This document shows, piece by piece, positions 24,266-32,926 of a DNA stretch of 41,729 nucleotides (positions are counted from its first letter, which is position 1; every line of letters begins with the position of its first letter). The notes beneath the pieces were generated by a model. It saw only the letters and a program-made list of their open reading frames with translations, made no database searches and was not told where the DNA came from. The translations under genes were made by a program, and so were the position numbers. The stretch comes from Oscillospiraceae bacterium. Lineage in GTDB: Bacteria; Bacillota; Clostridia; Oscillospirales; Acutalibacteraceae. The stretch is from positions 1 through 41,729 of the forward strand of contig JAITOD010000066.1 of the NCBI GenBank assembly GCA_031290105.1. The letters are read 5' to 3'.

Positions 24266-26935
24266 TTAGTAGATGAAATCGGTGAAAGTGCTGCGCATTT
24301 GAATGTCAACGGTGAGGATATCAACAGTGTTGCCAACAAAGAGCAGCGCAGTGTTAACCGCAAGGTTATCGCCCAGTGCTTCATGTGCCGCCTGCTTAAT
24401 CAAATCTTTGGAAAGCTTTAAATCACAGTGCAGGCCGATGCTTTGTTCAACGCTTTTGAAATTTCCGTTTGCATCCAAAACGGAGACAATCGCAACATCT
24501 TTTGTATTGATGGTCAAACCATTCAGAATGGTGTCAACGAAGCTCTTCATCGCTTCATCGGTCATCTCGTCATAGCCGAAAAGTATGCGCATCTCAGCCT
24601 GACCAAAGTAGTTGTTTGTAAACGCCGCCAGGGTGCAATTCGCTCCGGTTGGGTCAACTTCATCAACAACCTTGAGCGTGTAGCGCGTACCGTTTGGATC
24701 GCTTGCCTTGATTGCGCCGCCGGGCTTAATGTGCGCGGACGTAAGCCTTGACTGCAAAAGCGATATGCTCTCGGAGCCTTTGGGAACCACGGCGGGGTCG
24801 CTCACTTCTGAAGTGATAAGGCTTTTTTCCATTTCGGAAACAATGCCGCCGTCGCCGCTCATTGCGCCTATAAGGTTCATGATGGTTGTAATCGTATCAG
24901 AGAATTTTACGTTGGTGATGTTGAGCGACGTTTGTTCGGTGTAACCGGCTTTGGCTTCCGTGAACTTCTTGGTGGCCTTATTGTAAACGTCAATGTAATC
25001 CTCAACAGTAACAACGCAGGTGTCTTTTTTGCCGTTATCGCTGGTGACGGTGATGGTTGCCGTGCCTCCTTTCACTGCGGTTACGGTGCCGTTGGCGTCA
25101 ACCGTGGCGACTGCTTTATTGCTGGATTCCCAAGATTTAACGGGATATCCCTCCGCGCCTGGCGGGGCGTAGGTGTAACCCAACTTAACGCTTGCGTTGG
25201 TGCCGCGAACTGCAAGTGAAAGAGTTTTTGCGCTCAGCGCAATGGAGGTCGGCGCCGGTTTAACCGTAACGTTAACAGATCCCTTAATGCCGTTCCAATA
25301 CGTGAGTGTGATCTTGGCTGTGCCTTCTTTTATTGCAGTGACTGTGCCGCCGCTGACTGTCGCCACGGCAGATTTGTCGGTTTCCCATTTTGCGCCGTAG
25401 ATGCCGGCGTTCCAGTCGTTATCGCGATAAACGTCGCGCTTATCCCAGTAATAGCCAAACAGTCCCTTTGATGTGCCCCATGAACCGTTGGGAACCATCT
25501 GGTACTCGGTGCGCAGGAAGGTGTGTTCATACGGGGTGGCGATTTTCCCGGTCTGTCCGGCGTAAAGCGTCGGCGGCACGGTTTTGAAGCCGGAGATTAC
25601 GCTCGGCGAAGCAACAACCGTCACCTTAAATGCGGCTGATTTGCCGTTCCATGTATTGACGGTGATTGTGGCGGAACCTGCGGCCACCGCCTTGAGCTTA
25701 CCTGCGGCGTCAACGGTTACAACGGCGCTTTTGTTGGAGGTGTATGTGCGTTTTGTCAGCACGTTGCTGCCGCTCAGGGTTGTTACCGGCGAAACGGACT
25801 GCCCCACGCCCAGCGTTGCGGAAGTTGCTGTGCCGAGCTTATAGGTAATTCCCGCGGGCGCGTTATAGCCATTAACGGTGACCTTGGCGGTCTTGCCGTT
25901 CCACGTCTTGACCGTAATTACTGCGACGCCGTATTTTTTGACGGTTACCTTGCCGGCGCTGTCGACCGTGGCAACGTCTTTGTTGGAGCTTATGTAACTG
26001 CGGGTGTTACGCGCGTCGGACGGCGAAACAGTGTTGGCAATCACGGAGGTCTGCCCCGCGCCAAGCGTCAGCGTCGCCGCGCTCGTGACTTTCACTCCGG
26101 TAGGAGCGGGTTTAACCGTAACCTTAACGGTTGCCATGTTTTTCTTTGCGGTGCTGGAATATATTGTAATTGTAGCCGTGCCCTTGGCAATACCCTTGAT
26201 TGTGCCGTTTGCGGCGACTGTGGCAATCTTGGTGTTAGATGATTTATAGGTCACCGCCGTATTGGCATAATATGGAGTAAACGTGAGTGTGGGCTTGAGT
26301 GTCAGCGTCTGGTCAATGGTGACGGACGCCTTGTTGACCGCGATTTTTGTTGGTGCGGGCTTAGCCTTAACCGTCAGCTTGAGCTTGTTGGACACCTTGC
26401 CGTTGTAGCTCTTGACGGTAATATACGCTGTGCCGGCTTTTTTTGGTGTGATTTTACCGTTCGCGTCAACGGCGGCAATCGCCGTGTTGGAGCTGGCCCA
26501 CGTACGGGTCGTCTGCGCGTTGGACGGTGCGGTCGTCACCTTGGGAGTGCTTGTTTGCCCAACAGCCAGAGTCAGTGAGGCGGGCAGCGCAAGCTTGGCG
26601 GGGGCCGCCTTAACGGTGACTTTTACTGTGGCGGCCTTGTTTTTGGCTGTCGTCACGGTGATGGTGGCGCTGCCGGCTTTTTTGCCGGTAATCTTGCCGT
26701 TTGCGTCAACAGCGGCAATGGCGGTTGATGAGGATTTCCAAGTTTTCTTGGAGGTTGTGGAGCCTGTTGGCGTGAGCGTTGCTGTAACAGCTGCGCTCTG
26801 TCCCACGCCCAGTGTGAGGGCGGTCTGGCTTACCTTGATGCCCGTGGCTTCCGCAGCAGATGCCGCGACTGTGAATACGCTCACAATCATTATGACGGCA
26901 ACAATGGCGGCAAGTATGCGTTTAGTCTTCTGCAT
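24266..26935 (-). CDS. Secreted Big2 (bacterial Ig-like) repeat protein, seven repeats
   Basis: An 889-residue paralogue of the downstream gene. The signal peptide is MQKTKRILAAIVAVIMIVSV with a likely cut near ASAAEA. Seven Big2 units follow, beginning near IKVSQTALTLGVG, APAKLALP, KPAPTKIAV, APTGVKV, YNAPAGITY, SPSVISGF and APTSIALS. Unit 6 carries an extra loop rich in Trp, Tyr, Asp and Arg (MVPNGSWGTSKGLFGYYWDK onward). A C-terminal domain of about 240 residues follows, starting near YNKATKKFTEAKAGYTEQTS and ending STFTDFIY. ATG 26935 was chosen because AAAGGAG lies 12 bases upstream; the in-frame TTG 26947 directly abuts that site. This is the first gene of the probable operon. Adhesion or an envelope structural role is inferred from the repeats. 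Confidence 0.87.
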   Translation of the reverse strand: MQKTKRILAAIVAVIMIVSVFTVAASAAEATGIKVSQTALTLGVGQSAAVTATLTPTGSTTSKKTWKSSSTAIAAVDANGKITGKKAGSATITVTTAKNKAATVKVTVKAAPAKLALPASLTLAVGQTSTPKVTTAPSNAQTTRTWASSNTAIAAVDANGKITPKKAGTAYITVKSYNGKVSNKLKLTVKAKPAPTKIAVNKASVTIDQTLTLKPTLTFTPYYANTAVTYKSSNTKIATVAANGTIKGIAKGTATITIYSSTAKKNMATVKVTVKPAPTGVKVTSAATLTLGAGQTSVIANTVSPSDARNTRSYISSNKDVATVDSAGKVTVKKYGVAVITVKTWNGKTAKVTVNGYNAPAGITYKLGTATSATLGVGQSVSPVTTLSGSNVLTKRTYTSNKSAVVTVDAAGKLKAVAAGSATITVNTWNGKSAAFKVTVVASPSVISGFKTVPPTLYAGQTGKIATPYEHTFLRTEYQMVPNGSWGTSKGLFGYYWDKRDVYRDNDWNAGIYGAKWETDKSAVATVSGGTVTAIKEGTAKITLTYWNGIKGSVNVTVKPAPTSIALSAKTLSLAVRGTNASVKLGYTYAPPGAEGYPVKSWESSNKAVATVDANGTVTAVKGGTATITVTSDNGKKDTCVVTVEDYIDVYNKATKKFTEAKAGYTEQTSLNITNVKFSDTITTIMNLIGAMSGDGGIVSEMEKSLITSEVSDPAVVPKGSESISLLQSRLTSAHIKPGGAIKASDPNGTRYTLKVVDEVDPTGANCTLAAFTNNYFGQAEMRILFGYDEMTDEAMKSFVDTILNGLTINTKDVAIVSVLDANGNFKSVEQSIGLHCDLKLSKDLIKQAAHEALGDNLAVNTALLFVGNTVDILTVDIQMRSTFTDFIY

Positions 26936-27000
26936 GCCGAGGGTCAACTCCTTTGTGTGTTTTGTGGGTATTTTCCAAGCTTCTATATCTCTTTATCTGA

Positions 27001-27029
27001 ATTATACACAAAAACACACTGAAAAGCAA
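27001..27029 (-). promoter_or_regulatory. Sigma-A promoter of the Big2-lipoprotein-regulator operon
   Basis: On the minus strand: TTGCTT (27029-27024), 17-base spacer, TATAAT (27006-27001), with a leader of about 60 bases before ATG 26935. No other convincing minus-strand promoter was seen down to 19884. Confidence 0.7.
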
Positions 27030-27327
27030 GGTCTTTACGGTTAAAGTTTTGTAACCTTTTTGCACGGTTATTCCGGCTTTGTAAAATCTTGGCGAAACCT
27101 GAGCCGATATTCAGCATTTTGCGGGCTAAAGCTTGTGCTTATCCTCAGAATTCGACGCAACAAAAACGGTAACAAATACCGCCGCCGCGCATATCCTGTC
27201 AGTGAGCAAGCGCGGGCATCGCCTGCAGGACGGCGCTCATTCCCTTGCGGAAGAGCAGTCGGTTTGGCAGCAAAACCCTGCGCTGAAATCGGGGGCGCCT
27301 GCCGCAATCAACAGCAAGGGGGCAGAT
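27030..27327. other. Region without a supported gene
   Basis: A frame is open on the plus strand from TTG 27133 into the next small gene, but it lacks a ribosome binding site and a coding-like start. A weak plus-strand promoter candidate, TTGCAC-16-TAAAAT, is at 27060-27087. I found no sporulation sigma-factor promoter I could defend. Confidence 0.4.
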
Positions 27328-27492
27328 ATGGTGCGGGTTACAGCGGTCAACAAAGGGGCTGTTTGCGTTCCGGGAGTGGCAGCCGCTTCGTTCGGCGCGG
27401 GGCTTCTTGCGGCTATCTGCCTGCCCAACCCCGTATTGGTGGTTATTGCGGCGGCACTGCTTATCCTTTGCGGGATATGGTTTTGCAGGTAA
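27328..27492 (+). CDS. Small membrane protein upstream of spoVM
   Basis: Encodes 54 residues beginning MVRVTAVNKGAVCVPG with two closely spaced hydrophobic stretches (AAASFGAGLLAAICL and VLVVIAAALLILCGIWF) and a final Cys-Arg. AAGGGGG at 27317-27322 lies 5 bases before ATG. The stop is only 15 bases before the spoVM start, so both are probably made from one mRNA, and a part in the spore envelope is a reasonable guess. No named family is recognised. The hydrophobic C-terminal half resembles small double-spanning membrane proteins, with the short CLPNP turn between the helices. Confidence 0.65.
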   Translation: MVRVTAVNKGAVCVPGVAAASFGAGLLAAICLPNPVLVVIAAALLILCGIWFCR

Positions 27493-27507
27493 ACAGGAGG
27501 GATGACA

Positions 27508-27597
27508 ATGAAAGTGGTTGTAATCAAAAGCCCCAAGGCTTTGCGGGGTTTGCTGCGGATTCTGTTCAGGATATCCAAGCGCGAGGAATCTACATAA
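27508..27597 (+). CDS. spoVM: Stage V sporulation protein SpoVM
   Basis: A 29-residue amphipathic peptide starting MKVVVIKSPKALRGLLRILF and ending SKREEST. In Bacillus subtilis the 26-residue SpoVM (MKFYTIKLPKFLGGIVRAML...) recognises the curved forespore membrane and recruits SpoIVA to start coat and cortex assembly. Shared features are the MK start, an aliphatic/aromatic patch, Ile6-Lys7, the key Pro9-Lys10 pair, Gly14, then a basic helix. AGGAGG (27495-27500) lies 7 bases before ATG and a strong terminator follows. The gene marks the organism as a spore former or the descendant of one. Confidence 0.88.
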   Translation: MKVVVIKSPKALRGLLRILFRISKREEST

Positions 27598-27604
27598 AAG
27601 CAGC

Positions 27605-27643
27605 AAATCAAGGGACGCGGTCAACGCCGTGTCCTTTGATTTT
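27605..27643. terminator. Terminator between spoVM and the mannosidase gene
   Basis: A 16-bp stem (27605-27620 with 27627-27642) closed mostly by Watson-Crick pairs with G-T at two positions, loop TCAACG. T-rich sequence follows on the plus strand, and the outer A/T arms allow use on both strands. Confidence 0.75.
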
Positions 27644-27652
27644 AGGGCAGTT

Positions 27653-30211
27653 TTATCGCGTTTCCCACTCCCGCTGCGGATAATTCCTGAAGCTGTGCGT
27701 CTTCGGATTCAGCAGAATGCTCAGCTGGACCAAGCTGTCACGTAGCGGCGTACCTTGCTGCGGAATGTCCGCCACGGAACGGATTTGCAAGCTCTCGGCA
27801 AGCTCCGCGGCGGTTTTGCCCTCCGGCAGCGGGACAGACACGCTCACGCTCTCTCCGCCGGGTATATCGAAAAAGTTATCGCTCAGCGGCGCATTAACGC
27901 CCGGTATTGCCAAGTGCACAAACCGCGCGTAGTGCCGTGCCGTGAGCGTAAAATACGCCTCCCCTCCCCTCTCTGCGGTCTGCGTTACGCTGATTTTCGG
28001 CGGCAGCAGGTGTGCTTTTTTGTCACGCACGGGCAGATAGTGCTGGCGGTGTACAAGCTGACCTGCGGCGTTCAGCAGCTCAAGCTGTACCGCGCAGTCC
28101 TGCGGGCGTTGCAGCGGGCGCCATCCGGACAGCTCTGCCAAATCGCCCAGCAGCGTTGAGGACGAGCCCGGCGCGTCAACGGGCAGCGTACCCTCAAGCA
28201 GCGTACCGCCCGCCAAGCTCACCACACGCCAGCGCAGCGTGCCCAAGAGCGTCTCCGCTTTCTCGTTGACAATATAAAGAGGGCTTTTGCCCCAAGGCTT
28301 TTTGCTAAGCAGGGCGATTGCCGACTGCGGCGCGTTGAAGTGCCGAGCACGATATTGCAATGCTTTCCGGCATCCAAAGTAGTCGATACCCGCCCACGAC
28401 GCAGTTGGCCAGCAATCGTTGAACTGCCAGTAGAGCGAACCGTTGCAGCGACCCATATTGCAGCGCCAAAAGTCGGCGGCGTGGCGCATTGCCTCCGCTT
28501 GCAGGATTTGGCTGAGGACGGCAAAATCGCGGAAATCACGCGGTTCGCGGAACTTTGAGAGGATGTAGTAGCGCATTTTGGCGTTGCCGCTGCGGCATTT
28601 TTGGTGCGTCAGCATTGTGGGGCTAAACAGGCTGAGCTCCTCCGGGGATTCGGCAAATTTTTCCAGGGTCTCCCATGCCGGAAATGATTCCACGCCGTAT
28701 TCGCTGCAAAAGCGCGTGGGCATTTTGCGGTAGGCCTCTATGGGCAGGCAACCGTGCCAGACCGTCCAAAGGTGTGTATCGCCGCGGTTGTAGTCGCCCG
28801 GTTTTTTCGGTCCGTCGCCGTTGGAGGGCGAGCTTGGCCAGTATGGTGTCATGCCATCGAGCTCCCCAATCCACGCCCGCAGAGTCTCGAAAAAGAAGCG
28901 GTTGTGTGCCTCCAGCAGTGCTTTTTGACCGATGTATCCCCGCGCTGCGGACTGAATCTCGTTGTTCCCGTTCCAGAGCGCAAGGCTTGCGTGGTGGCGC
29001 AAACGGCGCACATTATCCGCGATTTCTTGCCGCACGTTTTCGCAGTATTCCTCCTCGTCCAGCGGATACAGCGCACACGCGAACGCGCAGTCCTGCCAGA
29101 CCAAAAGTCCGTTTTCGTCACACAAACGATAGAATTCGTTGCTCTCGTAATAGCCGCCGCCCCAAACGCGGAGCATGTTCATGTTGGAGCTTTTGGCGCT
29201 GTGTATCAAGTGCACGAGCTGCTCATTGCCGCTGCGCCCGAACATACTGTCCTGCGGGATATGGTTGGCACCCTTGGCAAAAATCGGCACACCGTTGACG
29301 AGAAACCTGAACTGCGTGCCCCATTCGTCAGGCGCGGTGTCCAGTTCAATCGTCCGCAAGCCAATCTTATTCTCCCAACAGTCGTGCGGCTCACCGCCCT
29401 CTTGCAGAATAACCCGCAGTGAATACAGCGGCTGTTCGCCCAAGCCGTTGCACCACCAAAGCTGCGGATTTTTTATGGTAATTTGCGCACATGCCGTGCC
29501 CTCGTTAAGCTCTGCGGAGGCGGTGTGCTCGGTGCCATCGGGCGCAGTGAGTACGCAGATCATTTTACCGGCGGTCCCGTCCGTCCGCGCGGAGACCTCC
29601 AACGTTACAGCGTCGTCGCCGTGAGTCTGCGTCACACGAACATCCTCCCAGCGGCGGCTGTATGCCTCCAGACGCAGCTCGCCCGTAACGCCGCTAAACG
29701 CCAGGACGGGACCCCAATCCCAGCCAAAATGACAGATTGCCTTGCGCAGCTGGGACGCGCCCGGCTCTCACATTGCCAGCTGCGCAACGTGACGGTTTGC
29801 GTCCAGGTGTTCAGCCGCGGTCAGCGGAGCCTTGAGGGTGATTGCGATCTCATTCTCCCCCGCGCGGAGGCAATGCTTTGCGGGGAGCCGATATGTACGA
29901 TGGGCGTTATCCGTTTGGGCGAGCAATTCCCCGTTCACGCGGATTTCCGCAAGAGTATCAACACCTGAGAGCAACAAATCAACGTGCTCCCCGCGCAAAA
30001 AGTCCTGCGGCAAGGCAAAGCTGCGGCTGTAGCAATAATCACGCCGCGCAACCCACTGCACCGCAAATTCGTTTTTGCCCGCGTATGGGTCGGGGATTTC
30101 GTCGGCACGCCACAAATCTGTGTAGTTACAGCCCGGCAAACGCCCCGCCCGTTCACTGTCGTCTGTTAAATCGCGCAGCAGCCAATCGCCGGCAAGAGAA
30201 AAGCATTGCAT
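27653..30211 (-). pseudogene. GH2 beta-mannosidase gene with one in-frame TGA
   Basis: The reading frame from ATG 30211 (GAGGT upstream) to the stop at 27653 is continuous apart from TGA at 29770-29768, which follows QLAM. Conserved coding resumes at once in the same frame: EPGASQLRKAICHFGWDWGP, the beta-mannosidase signature region. The full length would be 852 codons, normal for the family. The N-terminal sugar-binding jelly roll (LAGDWLLRDLTDD ...), central Ig-like part and TIM barrel are all present, with the acid/base Glu in LWNGNNEIQ and the nucleophile Glu in CSEYGVESFP. No signal peptide, so the enzyme would be cytoplasmic and remove beta-mannose from oligosaccharides. TGA is an ordinary stop elsewhere in the window, so a nonsense mutation or sequence error is the simplest view. 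Confidence 0.85.
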
Positions 30212-30276
30212 ACTGATAACCTCACTTCAAAAACGCTGATAATATGATATACCAAACAGGCGCGGAAGTCAAATGC

Positions 30277-30305
30277 TTGACAACTTTCTCTTGAAATGGT
30301 ATAAT
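30277..30305 (+). promoter_or_regulatory. Perfect sigma-A promoter of the small acidic protein gene
   Basis: TTGACA (30277-30282), 17-base spacer, TATAAT (30300-30305), exact consensus. This implies a highly expressed product. Confidence 0.9.
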
Positions 30306-30349
30306 ACGGGAAGATATGTGGCACAATTTTATCGTACAGGAGGTTCAAA

Positions 30350-30571
30350 ATGCAAAAGTGTGATGCTTGGAAGACCGTGCTCAAGGTTATCGCCATTGCG
30401 GCGGTGATTGCCGGGGCGGCAGCGGGGGCATATTTCCTCGTGACTAAGCTCATCGAAAAGAAAAAGGCGCAGGATGACGATCAGGATTTCTGCTCCTGCC
30501 TCTGCTTCGATGACGACGCTGCAGACGACGCTGCAGAAGAACCCGAAGAGGATAAACCCATCGCGGAATAA
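30350..30571 (+). CDS. Small membrane-anchored acidic protein with Cys cluster
   Basis: Encodes 73 residues: a short N-terminus (MQKCDAWKTVLK), one membrane helix (VIAIAAVIAGAAAGAYFLV), a basic collar (TKLIEKKK) that predicts the tail stays in the cytoplasm, then an acidic tail (QDDDQDFCSCLCFDDDAADD, AEEPEED). Three Cys lie within five residues (CSCLC), which could bind metal or form disulfides. Part of the acid tail comes from a short DNA duplication (GACGCTGCAGAC type). AGGAGG precedes ATG. The gene is monocistronic, with a perfect promoter and a terminator right after. I believe similar small proteins occur in other Oscillospirales, but I know no function. Confidence 0.75.
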   Translation: MQKCDAWKTVLKVIAIAAVIAGAAAGAYFLVTKLIEKKKAQDDDQDFCSCLCFDDDAADDAAEEPEEDKPIAE

Positions 30572-30576
30572 CCGGC

Positions 30577-30634
30577 ACAAACAAATCCCCGGCGCTGAAC
30601 CCGCTGAAGGTTCGGCACTGGGGTTGTTTGTTTT
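30577..30634 (+). terminator. Terminator after the small acidic protein gene
   Basis: ACAAACAA ... CCCC ... GAACC pairs with GGTTC ... GGGG TTGTTTGT (30577-30601 with 30609-30631), then TTTTG. Confidence 0.75.
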
Positions 30635-30651
30635 GTATGTGATACTGTTAT

Positions 30652-30690
30652 AAACAGCGGGCGACCGATTGACAGCCGCCCGCTGTTTTT
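30652..30690. terminator. Bidirectional terminator
   Basis: AAACAGCGGGCG (30652-30663) and CGCCCGCTGTTT (30677-30688) form a perfect 12-bp stem. TTTTT is on the plus side and TTTATAA on the minus side, so it can end the convergent lipase-like gene and back up the terminator at 30577. Confidence 0.85.
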
Positions 30691-30693
30691 GTG

Positions 30694-32793
30694 CTAGAGA
30701 TTAAACATTCCGCCTTTGAAGAACCACAAAATCCAGTCCCAAATGCGTTGGAAGAACGCCGTAATTTTACCCCAGAGTGTGCTCGGCGCTTCGTTATCCG
30801 CATAGACCAAGAATGTGCGGTACTCACGCTTGCCGCATTCGGTGCAGGTGCGGTACTCCTCGCCAAGCTGATTGCCTGTTGATTGGCGGGTAACAATCCA
30901 CGTGCCGTAGCTGTGAACATGGTCCGCCGTGACATTCAGGGAATCATAATTCGGCAAGATGGCTGAACCGCTGCCCGTGAGTGTGTATCCCGCATTACCC
31001 ACCGGGATTTCCGCTGTCCAGGTCTGCCCATTTTGTGAAGCGATGTCATAAAAGCTCGTCTGCCGTGCGGAGCTTGTCAGGGTATCCAGCGTATCAATAT
31101 GCAGGGCGAGCGTGCTGCTATCCGCAGTAAGCCGGAGCGTGTAGGAGCTTTCTGTGGGCAGATAAAAATACTTGCGCTCCCCATTGACATAAGCCGGCAG
31201 AGGACTTTGCGTTACCGAGGAGCCGTTGATTTCCGCCGCGACCTCGCCGCCGTCGGTCAACAGCTTTGCCGCGCCTACGCCTTCAACGCGGACGTTTTTA
31301 ATCGTGCCGCTGCCAAAAACTTTGTCCTCAGCGCCGTTGCCGCGCCGCATAAGCGTAATGTAGCTTTCCGGCGTATGAGCCACGATGACGTTATCCATGA
31401 AACCGGCGAAGGCGAAAATATCCGTCCCGCCAACAAGATAGAGCGAATCCAGCCAATTTAGCACGTCCGCTACGGATGGCGCCTTAAGCGCGCCGAGCAT
31501 CAGCGTGCCCGAGCAGAAGACAAAGGTAGCCAAATCAACCTGAGAGCGCAAATCCCACAGCGGACTGAGCAAAAGCGCCGCCGTATTGATTGTGCTTTTG
31601 GAGGCGGTCCAGAAGTTCGACTGTTCAGCGCCGAAAATAGCCAAGAAGAATTCATGGAAATCACTGATATCCGTCAGCGTGTTGTCGGCGTATTTGTGCA
31701 GGATATTTTCGGCATAGCTCTGAAGCTTGGTGTTATAATCCGTGCGCTGCGGCACCAGCTGACGCGCCAGAAAGCTCACGTCAAACAACGCGATATACTG
31801 CTCCCAGCCGGCCAGCTGCAGCGGAAAATTGCCCTCATAAAGCCCCGCAAACTTTGCGGCAAAGGCGGTGTTCAGCTCAGCGAAGTCTGACTCCGACTTG
31901 GAGAGAAACTGGAGGTATTTATCCACGCCGTAGCGCGTAAAGCCCCACGCGCCCAGCGGCACAATCGGCACCAAGTCCACAGGATTGACGATGTTGAAGA
32001 TGTTGTTATATTGTGCGTCCTTTGCTTGCGGGTCGGTTGTGTTGGTGGGGGCAGCGAAGGTGTAGGCGAAGATATCCGAGAGCGCAAGGCTGCCTGTTTC
32101 GGCCGCCCAGTCGTCAAGCTTAGCGGCCGCAAGGTTAGCAGTTGCGGCGCCGCGGCTGTAGCCGGTAATCCACAGCTTAACGTTTGCCCCGCCGCCGATT
32201 GCTCCAACGCGCTCCTTCACGGCATCCGCAACCAGCACGGCGGCTGCGTCAAAGCCCGCGTGGTTTTTCCCCAGACCAACGTTGCCGTTGCTGACCCACT
32301 CGCCGCCATAGTTTCCCCCGCGCACCGGCACCGCAATCAGGATGGTGCCGTCCGGCAAGGTTTTCTGCGCGATTGAGAACGCCGTTCTGTCGCGCTCATC
32401 AAGCAGGGACTTATCATAATCGAAGAGCTGCACATTGCCGAAGCCCGCTTTCGTGTAAAAATCCAGCAGGTTTGCGGCGGATGCTTCCGCCACAGGCGAG
32501 AGCGTACCTGAAGGCGCAAGGCTCCAAGAAGCCCATTCCATCCCAAGGGTAAGCTGCGCAAGGTCGTTATTGTAGAGTGTGGACGGTGCGGCGAAATAGT
32601 CGTTGCTGTAGCTGTAAGTCAGCGTGGTTGAATTGCCGAACTCCGTCCCAAGGGCTATGTCTGCGTTTGACAGCCCGGAGATTTCCAACGTGATGGGTTC
32701 TGCCGCAACGGCAGTCCCGGGGAGAAAAGCCGCAATCGGCAGCATGAGTACCACCAACAGACTTGCCAGCCAACGTTTGCTCTTCGTTTTCAT
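30694..32793 (-). CDS. Secreted lipase-like alpha/beta hydrolase with CxxCG motif and aromatic tail
   Basis: The signal peptide (residues 1-30, cut after PGTAVA) is followed by an N-terminal region and an alpha/beta hydrolase fold of the class 3 lipase type. The nucleophile elbow is WITGYSRGAATANLAAA (Ser213), then FAAPTNT and the NIVNPVDLVPIVP segment, which probably carries the catalytic Asp. A beta-rich region follows, then a motif common in clostridial surface proteins (HSYGTWIVTRQSTGNQLG, RTCTECGKREYRTF). The protein ends in a tail of alternating aromatic and basic residues (TLWGKITAFFQRIWDWILWF), similar to that of the protease at 1-1128. GGGAGGG lies upstream of ATG 32793, with an extended -10 (TGATATAAT) on the minus strand at 32858-32850. 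The substrate is unknown. Confidence 0.78.
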   Translation of the reverse strand: MKTKSKRWLASLLVVLMLPIAAFLPGTAVAAEPITLEISGLSNADIALGTEFGNSTTLTYSYSNDYFAAPSTLYNNDLAQLTLGMEWASWSLAPSGTLSPVAEASAANLLDFYTKAGFGNVQLFDYDKSLLDERDRTAFSIAQKTLPDGTILIAVPVRGGNYGGEWVSNGNVGLGKNHAGFDAAAVLVADAVKERVGAIGGGANVKLWITGYSRGAATANLAAAKLDDWAAETGSLALSDIFAYTFAAPTNTTDPQAKDAQYNNIFNIVNPVDLVPIVPLGAWGFTRYGVDKYLQFLSKSESDFAELNTAFAAKFAGLYEGNFPLQLAGWEQYIALFDVSFLARQLVPQRTDYNTKLQSYAENILHKYADNTLTDISDFHEFFLAIFGAEQSNFWTASKSTINTAALLLSPLWDLRSQVDLATFVFCSGTLMLGALKAPSVADVLNWLDSLYLVGGTDIFAFAGFMDNVIVAHTPESYITLMRRGNGAEDKVFGSGTIKNVRVEGVGAAKLLTDGGEVAAEINGSSVTQSPLPAYVNGERKYFYLPTESSYTLRLTADSSTLALHIDTLDTLTSSARQTSFYDIASQNGQTWTAEIPVGNAGYTLTGSGSAILPNYDSLNVTADHVHSYGTWIVTRQSTGNQLGEEYRTCTECGKREYRTFLVYADNEAPSTLWGKITAFFQRIWDWILWFFKGGMFNL

Positions 32794-32926
32794 GAGTTTT
32801 CCCTCCCTAAAATGGTAAGAATTTTAGCGCCTTACAGCACTTATGAGGGATTATATCACTTTCTTGCTCAAAAATCTACAATAATTGCCGTTTTGTTACC
32901 GAATTGTTACCATTTCTTTATAACAA

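Noticed and set aside
21963..26935. CRISPR-like or satellite repeats
   Set aside because: The periodicity is about 83 codons and follows Big2 domain boundaries; it is protein repeat, not an array.
26412..27044. 210-codon plus-strand frame opposite the first Big2 gene
   Set aside because: Hydrophobic composition is the mirror of the Thr/Lys/Val-rich Big2 repeats; no start signals.
27133..27327. N-terminal extension of the small membrane protein to TTG 27133
   Set aside because: No ribosome binding site before TTG, while AAGGGGG fits ATG 27328.
29700..29790. Selenocysteine insertion at the mannosidase TGA
   Set aside because: The position is not a redox site, I could not draw a convincing SECIS just downstream, and no sel genes are visible.
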